From Streptomyces ureilyticus (lineage in GTDB: Bacteria; Actinomycetota; Actinomycetes; Streptomycetales; Streptomycetaceae): 49,582 bases of DNA. The stretch lies in the NCBI RefSeq assembly GCF_011045025.1, contig NZ_JAAKZX010000054.1, forward strand, positions 1-49,582, given 5' to 3'. The translations under genes were made by a program, and so were the position numbers. A model generated the notes under the pieces. It had not been told where the DNA came from and ran no database searches. It was given only the letters and a program-made list of their open reading frames with translations. This document shows positions 14,503 through 22,743 of the stretch, in pieces. Numbering within the stretch: position 1 is the stretch's first letter; each line of letters starts with the position of its first letter.

Positions 14503-17073
14503 GTGCGTCTGCCGAGACCCGCCCTGATCGCCACCGCCACGGCCACCGCGGCGGCAACGCTCCTGCTCAGCCCACACGGCGCCGTAGCCGACCCGGTGCC
14601 CCAGCCCCCGACCCGCGAGAGCGAGACCGAAGCCGCCACCGGATCAGCATCCAGAGCGGCCGAGAGCACCGCCGACCGAGCTCTCACCTCCCCCGCCCCG
14701 GACCTCGCCACCGACTCCCGCGGTTACCCCCGCGAGCAGACCCTCACCCCGGACCCGCAGAACCCCGCGGACAAGTCCCTCAAGCTCGGCCTCACCCCGT
14801 ACCACGCCATCGCCCCGAAGCTGAACGCCCTGCAACGGCTCGGCGACCGCGTCAGCGTCGAGATCGCGGGCCGTTCGGCAGGCGGTCACCGTCTGTACCT
14901 GGTCACCGTCACCGCCCCGGAGTCGACGAAGCAGGCCCGCGCTCAGGATCGTATGCGCGAGCTCATCGAGAACGCGCCCCAGGCCGCCGCCAAGGACCCC
15001 GCCCTCAAAGCCGCGTACAAAACACCCGTCTTCTTCAATAACAACATCCACGGCAACGAATGGGAGGGCACCGACGCCGCCCTCAAGCTCATCGAACGGC
15101 TCGCGAAGGCGAAGGACAAGGACACCACCGGCCTCCTCGCCCGCAACCGCCTCTACTTCAACATCACCGCGAACCCCGACGGCCGTGTCGCCGGCACCCG
15201 CGCCAACGCCAACGGCTTCGACATGAACCGCGACTTCATCACCGCCTCGCAGCCCGAAGTCCGGGCGATGCGGCAGATCGAGATCGACAAGCAGCCGGCC
15301 GTCATGCTCGACCTGCACGGCTACGTCAACGGCACCCTCATCGAGCCGACCACTCCCCCGCACGGCGAGAACTACGAGTACGACCTCTTCCTCAAGAACA
15401 CCTACGCCAACGCCCTCGGCATGGAGTCCGCCGTCAACGGCCTCGGCTACACACCCGAGGACGACGGGGTCGAGCCGGCCCAGATCCCCTTCCGCGACCA
15501 GGAGGAGGGCTGGGACGACTGGCCGCCGATCTTCACCCCGCAGTACGCGGCCTTCCACGGCACGGTCGCCGCGCACACGGTCGAGATCCCCCTCAGGGTG
15601 AACAACGACGCGTACGACGAGCTGCCGGTCGCCGAGCTGCGCCGTCGTGCCGCGATCAACGTGGACGTGGCGGGCGCGGCGATGGACGCGACCCTCAACT
15701 TCGCCCAGAGGCACCGCACTTCACTCATCGCCGACCAGATCGAGGTCTTCCGGCGGGGTGCGACGGGTGCCGCGCAGGTGCCTGTCTCGCCGGAGACGGT
15801 GCCGGGTGTTCCGGGCATCGGTCCGGAGGACGTCTACACGACTGACTTCCCGCGCGCGTACGTCATTCCGTCCGGTCGTGGTCTGGGGGTTCCCCCGCTC
15901 GAGCGAAGCCGAGAGTGGGGGAGGTCCGCCACCGCCGCGGCCCGTCTCGTCGACCATCTGCTCGCCAACGACGTCCAAGTCCGGCGGGCCACAAGGGACT
16001 TCAGGCTCGGCGGCAAGTCGTATACGCGGGGCTCGTACGTCATCGACATGCACCAGCCCAAGCGCGGTCTCGCCAATGTGATGCTGGCGGACGGGCGGGA
16101 CATCAGCGACAAGGTGTCGACGATGTACGACATCTCCGGCTGGAGTCTCGGCCGATTGTGGGGCGCGACGGTCACGGACGTACGGAGGAGCGGGTTCTAC
16201 GTCCCCTCCCGCCCGGTCCACGAGGCCGCCCGCGTCGGCTATGTCGCCCCGTACGGCAACCTCCGTCTACGCCTGGACGACGCCCGCGAGATCGCAGCCC
16301 TCAACTCCCTTCTGACAGACGGAGTTTCAGTACGGAGGTCGAGCGACGGCAGCGCGATCATCCCCGCGTCGGCCCGGACGAAGGCGGCAGCGCTCGCCAA
16401 GAAGTACGACGTGGCCTTCGACGCGACGAAGGCCACGGGCGGCACCCCGCTCCACCGCGTACGCGTCGCCGCGGCCGTCACCCCCGGCGAGCTCTTCGCC
16501 CTCCGCGAGATGAACTTCGACGTCACCCCGGTGTCCACGGCGATTCTCAACGCGGGCTTCGACTGGTCGAAGGCGGACGTCCTGTTCGCATCTGCGGGGC
16601 TCGACCACGAGGAGCTCAACGCCGAGGCTCGTACCGCCCTGAACCGCTTCCTCGCCCGCGAGGGCCTCGTCGGCCGCGGAGCCACCGGAGCCGCGCTCAA
16701 CGCCGCCGCGGACCTGCTCGCCGTGAAGCCGGTCGAGGGGAATGGGGATGCCAACGGCGTTGTGCGCGTGGCCAATTCACGCGGCGGCGTCACGCAGGGC
16801 GCTCCGGAGCACAGCTTCGTCTACACCCCCATGTGGTTCACGGACCTGGGTTCCGGAGTCCGTGTGGAGCAGTCGTACGCGACCGGGAATCCCCTGGTGT
16901 CCGGTCACTGGCGACCGTTGGATGACGGCACCGGCGGACCCGCGCAGGCAGCGGGCCAGGCGGCGGTCGTCAGCGGGCCGCACGCCGTTCTGTTCGGCAC
17001 GGAGCCCCTGTTCCGCGCGCATCCGAAGGGGGTGTTCGCGCAGGTGGCGCGGGCCTTGTTGACCGTGTCCTGA
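14503..17073 (+). CDS. Secreted M14-family zinc carboxypeptidase
   Basis: An 856-residue exported metallopeptidase. A signal peptide covers about residues 1-29. The M14 domain spans about 95-410: zinc ligands His183 and Glu186 in NNIHGNEWEG, the NPDGR and DMNRDF substrate-binding motifs, third ligand His272 in MLDLHGYVNG, and catalytic Glu361 in HTVEIPLRV. The long C-terminal region (about 410-856) has no catalytic motif I can name but includes a glutamine-amidotransferase-like stretch around 680-720. GTG start with GGAGGT four bases upstream. Residues 461-475 are encoded by an inserted palindromic repeat (see 15886-15924). It likely trims peptides outside the cell; a strong hairpin follows the stop. 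Confidence 0.9.
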   Translation: MRLPRPALIATATATAAATLLLSPHGAVADPVPQPPTRESETEAATGSASRAAESTADRALTSPAPDLATDSRGYPREQTLTPDPQNPADKSLKLGLTPYHAIAPKLNALQRLGDRVSVEIAGRSAGGHRLYLVTVTAPESTKQARAQDRMRELIENAPQAAAKDPALKAAYKTPVFFNNNIHGNEWEGTDAALKLIERLAKAKDKDTTGLLARNRLYFNITANPDGRVAGTRANANGFDMNRDFITASQPEVRAMRQIEIDKQPAVMLDLHGYVNGTLIEPTTPPHGENYEYDLFLKNTYANALGMESAVNGLGYTPEDDGVEPAQIPFRDQEEGWDDWPPIFTPQYAAFHGTVAAHTVEIPLRVNNDAYDELPVAELRRRAAINVDVAGAAMDATLNFAQRHRTSLIADQIEVFRRGATGAAQVPVSPETVPGVPGIGPEDVYTTDFPRAYVIPSGRGLGVPPLERSREWGRSATAAARLVDHLLANDVQVRRATRDFRLGGKSYTRGSYVIDMHQPKRGLANVMLADGRDISDKVSTMYDISGWSLGRLWGATVTDVRRSGFYVPSRPVHEAARVGYVAPYGNLRLRLDDAREIAALNSLLTDGVSVRRSSDGSAIIPASARTKAAALAKKYDVAFDATKATGGTPLHRVRVAAAVTPGELFALREMNFDVTPVSTAILNAGFDWSKADVLFASAGLDHEELNAEARTALNRFLAREGLVGRGATGAALNAAADLLAVKPVEGNGDANGVVRVANSRGGVTQGAPEHSFVYTPMWFTDLGSGVRVEQSYATGNPLVSGHWRPLDDGTGGPAQAAGQAAVVSGPHAVLFGTEPLFRAHPKGVFAQVARALLTVS
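15886..15924 (+). repeat. Palindromic repeat (SREP-like) inside the M14 coding sequence
   Basis: TCCCCCGCTC (15891-15900) pairs with GAGTGGGGGA (15913-15922), one G-T pair included, around GAGCGAAGCC. I recognise this as a short dispersed palindrome seen in many Streptomyces genomes, usually between genes. Here it lies within a reading frame and is translated as GVPPLERSREWGR without breaking it. Confidence 0.6.
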
Positions 17074-17120
17074 GGTCCTGACAGGGGCGGCGGGACGCCG
17101 TTCGGTGTCTTCTCGTGCGC

Positions 17121-17154
17121 GAAGGGGGCGGCCTGCCTGATGGTCGCCCCCTTC
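17121..17154 (+). terminator. Terminator after the M14 gene
   Basis: GAAGGGGGCG (17121-17130) and CGCCCCCTTC (17145-17154) form a perfect 10-pair stem with a 14-base loop, 47 bases after the M14 stop. Confidence 0.7.
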
Positions 17155-17169
17155 TCAGCTTTCGTCCGA

Positions 17170-17190
17170 CCAGTCGGACATTGTTCGAAA
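17170..17190 (+). promoter_or_regulatory. Operator-like element before the dual GH43 gene
   Basis: A 21-base element containing CATTGTTCGAAA matches the element at 30100-30120 at 18 of 21 positions. It sits directly before a possible promoter, TTGACG (17195-17200) and GACACT (17219-17224, 18-base spacing). On the opposite strand it reads TTTTCGAACAATG, one mismatch from the ATYTCGAACR core seen at three other sugar promoters in this window. Confidence 0.6.
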
Positions 17191-17351
17191 ACTCTTGACG
17201 GTCCCCCACACCCCGGCTGACACTCTCGCAACGCGACGTCACACAGACGAAACAGCGGGGTCTCGTCTCGGGGGTCAGGGCCCGCCATCACGCGCCTCAC
17301 TTCGTTCCTTCAGCGATAAGCGACGAACGACGTCTCAACGAGGAGACTGAA

Positions 17352-20300
17352 ATGCCGCAGACCGACCGGCCTCGCAGACGCGCGAGACGCCTGGCGGGCC
17401 ATCTCGCCGGGCTGACCACCGCGTCACTGTTCCTGGGTCTCGCCGGGCCCGTCTCCCCCGTGCAGGCGGCGGAGATCACCGACGGACTGGCCCTCTGGTA
17501 CAAGCTCGACGCCGGCTCGGGAAGTGTGGCGGCCGATGCCTCGGGGAACGGCCGGAACGGCACCGTCAGCGGCACCGCCAACTGGTCCGGCAGCGGCGAG
17601 GGACTCGCCTTCAACGGCTCCGACACCTACATCGATGTGCCGGACGACATCATGAGCGGCATGGACTCGATCAGCGTCTCGATGGACGTGAAGATCGATT
17701 CCACGCAGGCCACCCCGTACTTCCTCTACGGCTTCGGCAACACCAGCGGCACCGCCGGCAACGGCTACCTCTTCACCACCGGCGACGGCTTCAGGACCTC
17801 CATAGCCACCGGCAACTGGTCGACGGAGCAGACCACCAGGCCGTCCGGGTCCGGCAATCTGAACCGCTCCGTCTGGAAGCAGGTCACGTACACGCAGACC
17901 GGCAACACGGGTGTGCTGTACGAGGACGGCGTGGAGGTGGCCCGCAACACCTCGGTCACCATCACCCCCGGCGCCATCGGCTCCGGCAAGACGACCGCCA
18001 ACTACATCGGCAAGTCCGTGTACCCGGGTGACAAGCTCTTCAAGGGCCAGATCCGCGACTTCCGGGTCTATGACCGGGCACTCGGCGGCTCGGAGGTCGA
18101 GGAACTCTCCCTCCCCGTCGCCACCCAGGGCGTCGCCGACGACAAGGCCGCCCTCACCCTCGGCGACACCACCGGCGTCGTCTCCGACCTGACCCTGCCC
18201 GCCACGGGCACCGCCGGCGGCTCGAAGATCAGCTGGGCCACGGACAACGCCGACGTGGTCTCCGCCACCGGCAAGGTCACCCGCCCCGCCGCCGGTGAGC
18301 CGGACGGCCGCGCCACGCTCACGGCGACCCTGAAGAAGGGAACCGTGACCGACACCAAGAGCTTCGACATCACGGTCTCCCCCGCCTTCGACGACGCCAC
18401 GGCCACCGAGCAGGCCGCCGAGGCGCTGTCCGTCCACAACCTCGACGACGTACGCGGCAACCTCACCCTCCCCGCGACCGGTGACCACGGCACGAAGGTC
18501 GCCTGGTCGTCCGCGAAGCCGGACGTCATCGACGCCGACGGCCTGGTGAAGCGCCCCGCGCACGGCGACGGCGACACCACCGTGGAGCTGACCGCGACGG
18601 TCACGAAGGGCGACGCGAAGGCGACGCGGACCTTCACCGCCAAGGTGCCGGAACTGCCGAAGAAGGAAGCCCTCAAGGGCTATATGTTCAGCTACTTCAC
18701 CGGCGAGGGCACCTCGGACGGCGAGCAGCTCTACGCCGCCCTCAGCAAGGGCAACGACCCGCTGAACTGGCGGGAGTTGAACGAGGGCAAGCCGGTCCTG
18801 ACCTCCACGCTCGGTGAGAAGGGTCTGCGCGACCCGTTCATCATCCGCTCCCCCGAGGGCGACAAGTTCTACCAGATCGCCACCGACCTGCGGATCTACG
18901 GCAACGGCAACTGGGACGCGGCCCAGCGCACCGGCAGCAAGTCCATCATGGTCTGGGAGTCCACCGACCTGGTGAACTGGACGAACCAGCGCCTGGTCAA
19001 GGTCTCCCCGGACTCGGCGGGCAACACCTGGGCCCCGGAGGCCTATTACGACGAGAAGCTCGGCGAGTACGTCGTCTTCTGGGCGTCGAAGCTGTACGAC
19101 AACGAGGCGCACACCGGCGACACGTACAACCGCATGATGTACGCCACCACCCGCGACTTCCACACCTTCAGCGAGCCCAAGGTCTGGATCGACCGCGGCT
19201 ACTCGGTCATCGACTCGACGATGATCGAGCACGACGGCACGTATCACCGTCTGTCCAAGGACGAGCGGAACAACACCTCCTCCACTCCGAACAGCAAGTT
19301 CATCTTCCACGAGAAGAGCGACTCGATCCTCGACCCCTCTTACGACTTCGTCGCCGAGGGCATCGGCAAGGGGGAGATGAGCGCCGCCGAGGGGCCGCTG
19401 GTCTTCAAGTCCAACACCGAGGAGAAGTGGTACGCGTTCCTCGACGAGTTCGGCGGCCGCGGCTACATCCCGTTCGAGACGACGGACCTCGACTCCGGCA
19501 ACTGGACGCCGTCCACCGGATATGACCTGCCGTCAAAGCCCCGTCACGGCACGGTACTTCCGGTCACGCAGGCCGAGTACGACCGGCTGCTGAAGGCCTA
19601 TCAGTCGGACGAGCTCGTCAAGTCGGTCGAGGACGTGAAGGTGACGACGGGCATCGGTGAGGCACCGGTCCTGCCGGGCACCGTGATCGCCGAGTACGCG
19701 GACGGCGCCAAGCGGCCCGTCGCCGTCACCTGGGACGACGTCCCGGCCTCGGCGTACGCGCAGGCCGGCACCTTCACGGTGGAGGGCAGCCTGCCCGACG
19801 GCGCCGCACTCAAGGCCAAGGCCGAGGTCACGGTCTCGGCTCAAGGCCCGGACGTGCCCGCCGACCTGCTGCTGCGCTACGACTTCGACGAGACCGGCGG
19901 CAACATCGCCCGTGACTCCAGCGGGCACGGCTACCACGGCACGTACGTCCGTACGCCCGACTTCGGAACGGGGGTCAAGGACGGCTCCTTCAAGATGTCA
20001 GGCGGTGCCGGCTCCTCCACCACCTCCCCGTACGTCAGCATCCCGAACGGCGTTCTGAAGGGCGCTGACAGCGTCACCGTCTCCACCCACGTGAAGTGGA
20101 AGGGCGGGGACAACTTCCAGTGGCTCTTCGGGCTGGGGCCGGACAGCGACAAGTACCTCTTCGCCACCCCGTCCAACGGCGCCGGCAAGGTCTTCTCCGC
20201 GATCACCAAGGCCACTTGGTCGGGCGAGACGCAGATGATCGGCGGCTCGCAGCTCACCCCGGACAAGTGGAAGCACGTCACCGTCACGGTGAACGGCGCG

Positions 20301-22541
20301 ACCGAGACGGCGGTCCTCTACGTCGACGGCGCCGAGGCGGCCCGGGCGACCGGCGTCACCATCAAGCCGTCCGAGATGTACGACGCGTCGAAGGGCTACT
20401 CCGGCTACATCGGCAAGTCCATGTACGCCCCCGACCCGTACTTCGGCGGCGAGGTCGACGACTTCCGGATCTACAACCGGGCGCTGTCGCCCGCCGAGAT
20501 CCTGGAGCTCAGCGGGAACACCACGGGGATCGCCTCGGCGACCCACCCCGCGCTGAAGACCGACGCGATCATCGACGACGCGGACAGCAGGATCACGCTC
20601 CCGCTGACCGCGGGCAGTGATGTGACCGCCCTGGCGCCGGAGTTCGGCCTCGCCCACGGCGCGACGATCAGCCCCGCGTCCGGCACCCTGCGCGACTTCA
20701 CCGGGCCGGTGACGTACGAGGTGACCGGCTCGGACGGCGAGAAGCGCACCTGGACGGTCCGGGCCCTGGAGATGAAGAGCCCGGTCCTGCCGGGGCTCAC
20801 CGCCGACCCGAACATCGTCAGGTTCGGCGACACCTTCTACATCTACCCGACGACTGACGGCTTCCCGGGCTGGAGCGGCACGCAGTTCAAGGCGTACTCC
20901 TCCAAGGACCTGGTCAACTGGGAGGACCACGGCGTCATCCTCGACCTGGGACCGGACGTCAGCTGGGCCGACAGCCGGGCCTGGGCGCCGACGATGGGCG
21001 AGAAGGACGGGAAGTACTACTTCTACTACTCGGCCGACACGAACATCGGCGTCGCGGTCTCCGATTCGCCCACCGGCCCGTTCAAGGACCCCCTGGGCAA
21101 GCCGCTGGTCCCGCGTGGCGCCTACCCGGGCCAGATGATCGACCCGGCGGTCTTCACGGACGACGACGGCCAGTCGTATCTGTACTGGGGCAACGGCAGG
21201 GCGTATGTCGTGCCGCTGAACGACGACATGGTGTCGTTCGACGCCTCGAAGGTCACCGACATCACCCCGAGCGGCTACAACGAGGGCACCTTCGTCATCA
21301 AGCGCAAGGGCACCTACTACTTCATGTGGTCGGAGAACGACACGCGGGACGAGGACTACCGCGTCGCCTACGCCACCGGGAACTCCCCGACCGGTCCCTG
21401 GACCAAGCAGGGCGTGATCCTGGAGAAGGACCTCTCGCTGGGCGTCAAGGGCCCCGGCCACCACTCGGTGGTGAAGGTGCCGAACTCCGACGACTGGTAC
21501 ATCGCCTACCACCGTTTCGCCATCCCGGGCGGTGACGGCACCCACCGTGAAACCACCCTCGACAAGCTGGAGTTCGACTCCGACGGCCTGATCAAGAAGG
21601 TCGTCCCGACCCTGGAGAGCATCGACCCGGTCACCGTCGTCCGCGCGGGCCCGGACGCCTCCGGCACCGAGGGCAGCGCGATCTCCCTCACCGGCACCAT
21701 CTCCGGAGCCGGCGACCCGAAGTGGTCGGTGGAGGACGGAGCGCCCTGCGTCTTCTCCGACCCCGACGCCATCCTCACCGCGATCACCTGCGACGACGAC
21801 GGCACGTACGAGGTCACGCTGACCGGTGGCCGCAGCAGCGACACGCTCACCGTGACCGTGGACAACGCGTCCCCGGTGATCACGGCCGGTACGGGCCCGT
21901 CGTCGCCGGTGTCGGTGGGCAAGAGCGCGGTCGTCACGGCCGACTTCACCGATGTCGGCTCCGGCGACACCCAGACCTGCCGGGTCGACTGGAAGGACGG
22001 CACCGAGCCCACCGCCGGCAAGGTCACCGCCTCCGGCTGCGAGGCCGCGCACACCTACACCAAGGCGGGCCTCTACCGTCCGGAGATCACCGTCAAGGAC
22101 GACGACGGCGGCTCGGACAGCAGGAAGCTGGCCGAACTGGTCGTGTACGACCGGGCGGCCGGTCCCGTGGCGGGTGCGGGCATCATCGCCTCCCCGGCCG
22201 GCGCCTACCCCGCCAAGCCCTCCCTGAAGGGTCCGGCGGCCTTCTCCTTCGGCGCCAAGTACAAGAAGGGCGCCACCGTTCCGAGCGGCAACGCCACCTT
22301 CGACTACGCGGCCGCCAAGCTGAAGTTCCGTTCCACTTCCTCCGACTGGCTGGTGGTCACGGATTCCGAAGCCCAGTACCAGGGCTCCGGCACGGTCAAC
22401 GGCACCGGCGGCTACGGCTTCCGTATCACCGTCACCGATTCCCCTGACACGTACCGCATCAAGATCTGGAAGAAGTCCACCGGCGACGTCGTCTACGACA
22501 ACCGCACCGGCAGCAAGGCCTTCGGCATCATCTTCAGCTGA
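17352..22541 (+). CDS. Secreted multidomain protein with two GH43 catalytic modules
   Basis: A 1729-residue exported glycosidase. In order: signal peptide (about 1-38); LamG-like lectin domain (about 45-255); two Ig-like repeats (about 260-345 and 350-435); first GH43 module (about 440-745) with candidate catalytic residues Asp494 (LRDPFII), Asp621 (SVIDSTM) and Glu680 (SAAEGPLV); Ig-like domain (about 755-830); second LamG domain (about 836-1054); linker; second GH43 module (about 1142-1419) with Asp1152 (ADPNIV), Asp1264 (MIDPAVF) and Glu1311 (YNEGTFV); PKD domain (about 1507-1600); C-terminal beta-rich domain (about 1611-1729). GH43 enzymes cut arabinofuranosides, arabinan, xylosides or galactan; the nearby endo-arabinanase and pentose-type transporters favour arabinan side chains or ends. 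GAGGAG precedes the ATG. Two different GH43 types in one chain suggests intramolecular cooperation. Confidence 0.92.
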   Translation: MPQTDRPRRRARRLAGHLAGLTTASLFLGLAGPVSPVQAAEITDGLALWYKLDAGSGSVAADASGNGRNGTVSGTANWSGSGEGLAFNGSDTYIDVPDDIMSGMDSISVSMDVKIDSTQATPYFLYGFGNTSGTAGNGYLFTTGDGFRTSIATGNWSTEQTTRPSGSGNLNRSVWKQVTYTQTGNTGVLYEDGVEVARNTSVTITPGAIGSGKTTANYIGKSVYPGDKLFKGQIRDFRVYDRALGGSEVEELSLPVATQGVADDKAALTLGDTTGVVSDLTLPATGTAGGSKISWATDNADVVSATGKVTRPAAGEPDGRATLTATLKKGTVTDTKSFDITVSPAFDDATATEQAAEALSVHNLDDVRGNLTLPATGDHGTKVAWSSAKPDVIDADGLVKRPAHGDGDTTVELTATVTKGDAKATRTFTAKVPELPKKEALKGYMFSYFTGEGTSDGEQLYAALSKGNDPLNWRELNEGKPVLTSTLGEKGLRDPFIIRSPEGDKFYQIATDLRIYGNGNWDAAQRTGSKSIMVWESTDLVNWTNQRLVKVSPDSAGNTWAPEAYYDEKLGEYVVFWASKLYDNEAHTGDTYNRMMYATTRDFHTFSEPKVWIDRGYSVIDSTMIEHDGTYHRLSKDERNNTSSTPNSKFIFHEKSDSILDPSYDFVAEGIGKGEMSAAEGPLVFKSNTEEKWYAFLDEFGGRGYIPFETTDLDSGNWTPSTGYDLPSKPRHGTVLPVTQAEYDRLLKAYQSDELVKSVEDVKVTTGIGEAPVLPGTVIAEYADGAKRPVAVTWDDVPASAYAQAGTFTVEGSLPDGAALKAKAEVTVSAQGPDVPADLLLRYDFDETGGNIARDSSGHGYHGTYVRTPDFGTGVKDGSFKMSGGAGSSTTSPYVSIPNGVLKGADSVTVSTHVKWKGGDNFQWLFGLGPDSDKYLFATPSNGAGKVFSAITKATWSGETQMIGGSQLTPDKWKHVTVTVNGATETAVLYVDGAEAARATGVTIKPSEMYDASKGYSGYIGKSMYAPDPYFGGEVDDFRIYNRALSPAEILELSGNTTGIASATHPALKTDAIIDDADSRITLPLTAGSDVTALAPEFGLAHGATISPASGTLRDFTGPVTYEVTGSDGEKRTWTVRALEMKSPVLPGLTADPNIVRFGDTFYIYPTTDGFPGWSGTQFKAYSSKDLVNWEDHGVILDLGPDVSWADSRAWAPTMGEKDGKYYFYYSADTNIGVAVSDSPTGPFKDPLGKPLVPRGAYPGQMIDPAVFTDDDGQSYLYWGNGRAYVVPLNDDMVSFDASKVTDITPSGYNEGTFVIKRKGTYYFMWSENDTRDEDYRVAYATGNSPTGPWTKQGVILEKDLSLGVKGPGHHSVVKVPNSDDWYIAYHRFAIPGGDGTHRETTLDKLEFDSDGLIKKVVPTLESIDPVTVVRAGPDASGTEGSAISLTGTISGAGDPKWSVEDGAPCVFSDPDAILTAITCDDDGTYEVTLTGGRSSDTLTVTVDNASPVITAGTGPSSPVSVGKSAVVTADFTDVGSGDTQTCRVDWKDGTEPTAGKVTASGCEAAHTYTKAGLYRPEITVKDDDGGSDSRKLAELVVYDRAAGPVAGAGIIASPAGAYPAKPSLKGPAAFSFGAKYKKGATVPSGNATFDYAAAKLKFRSTSSDWLVVTDSEAQYQGSGTVNGTGGYGFRITVTDSPDTYRIKIWKKSTGDVVYDNRTGSKAFGIIFS

Positions 22542-22560
22542 CGGACCGGCTCGCCACGAT

Positions 22561-22598
22561 GGAGCGGCGTCCGGGGCATGTGCCCCGGGCGCCGCTTC
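22561..22598 (+). terminator. Strong terminator after the dual GH43 gene
   Basis: A near-perfect 18-pair stem, including two G-T pairs, folds around a 2-base apex (core CCGGGGCA / TGCCCCGG), starting 19 bases after the stop. It should insulate the following PP2C gene. Confidence 0.8.
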
Positions 22599-22665
22599 GT
22601 GTGTGAGGCGGGCCGCAAACTCGGCAGTAAGGCTGCCGCGACCTCGGCGCGCACTTTAGCCTTCA

Positions 22666-22679
22666 AACAGAATTCTGTT
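22666..22679. promoter_or_regulatory. 14-base perfect palindrome before the PP2C gene
   Basis: AACAGAATTCTGTT is fully palindromic and lies 65 bases before the PP2C start, in the only gap upstream of it. It is a plausible dimer-binding site with no known ligand. Confidence 0.4.
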
Positions 22680-22743
22680 CACCGAGGGCTCTTGCGTTTC
22701 ACAGCTCAAGATCTCGAGCCGGGAGAAACGAGACTCGAAGAGG

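Noticed and set aside
17179..17190. TTCGAAC sites read as LexA (SOS) boxes
   Set aside because: The actinobacterial SOS box needs CGAAC-N4-GTTCG; here the second half-site is imperfect and at the wrong spacing, and the neighbours are sugar genes.
19998..22052. 684-codon minus-strand frame opposite the dual GH43 gene
   Set aside because: Shadow of a coding sequence with clear catalytic and domain motifs in the plus frame.
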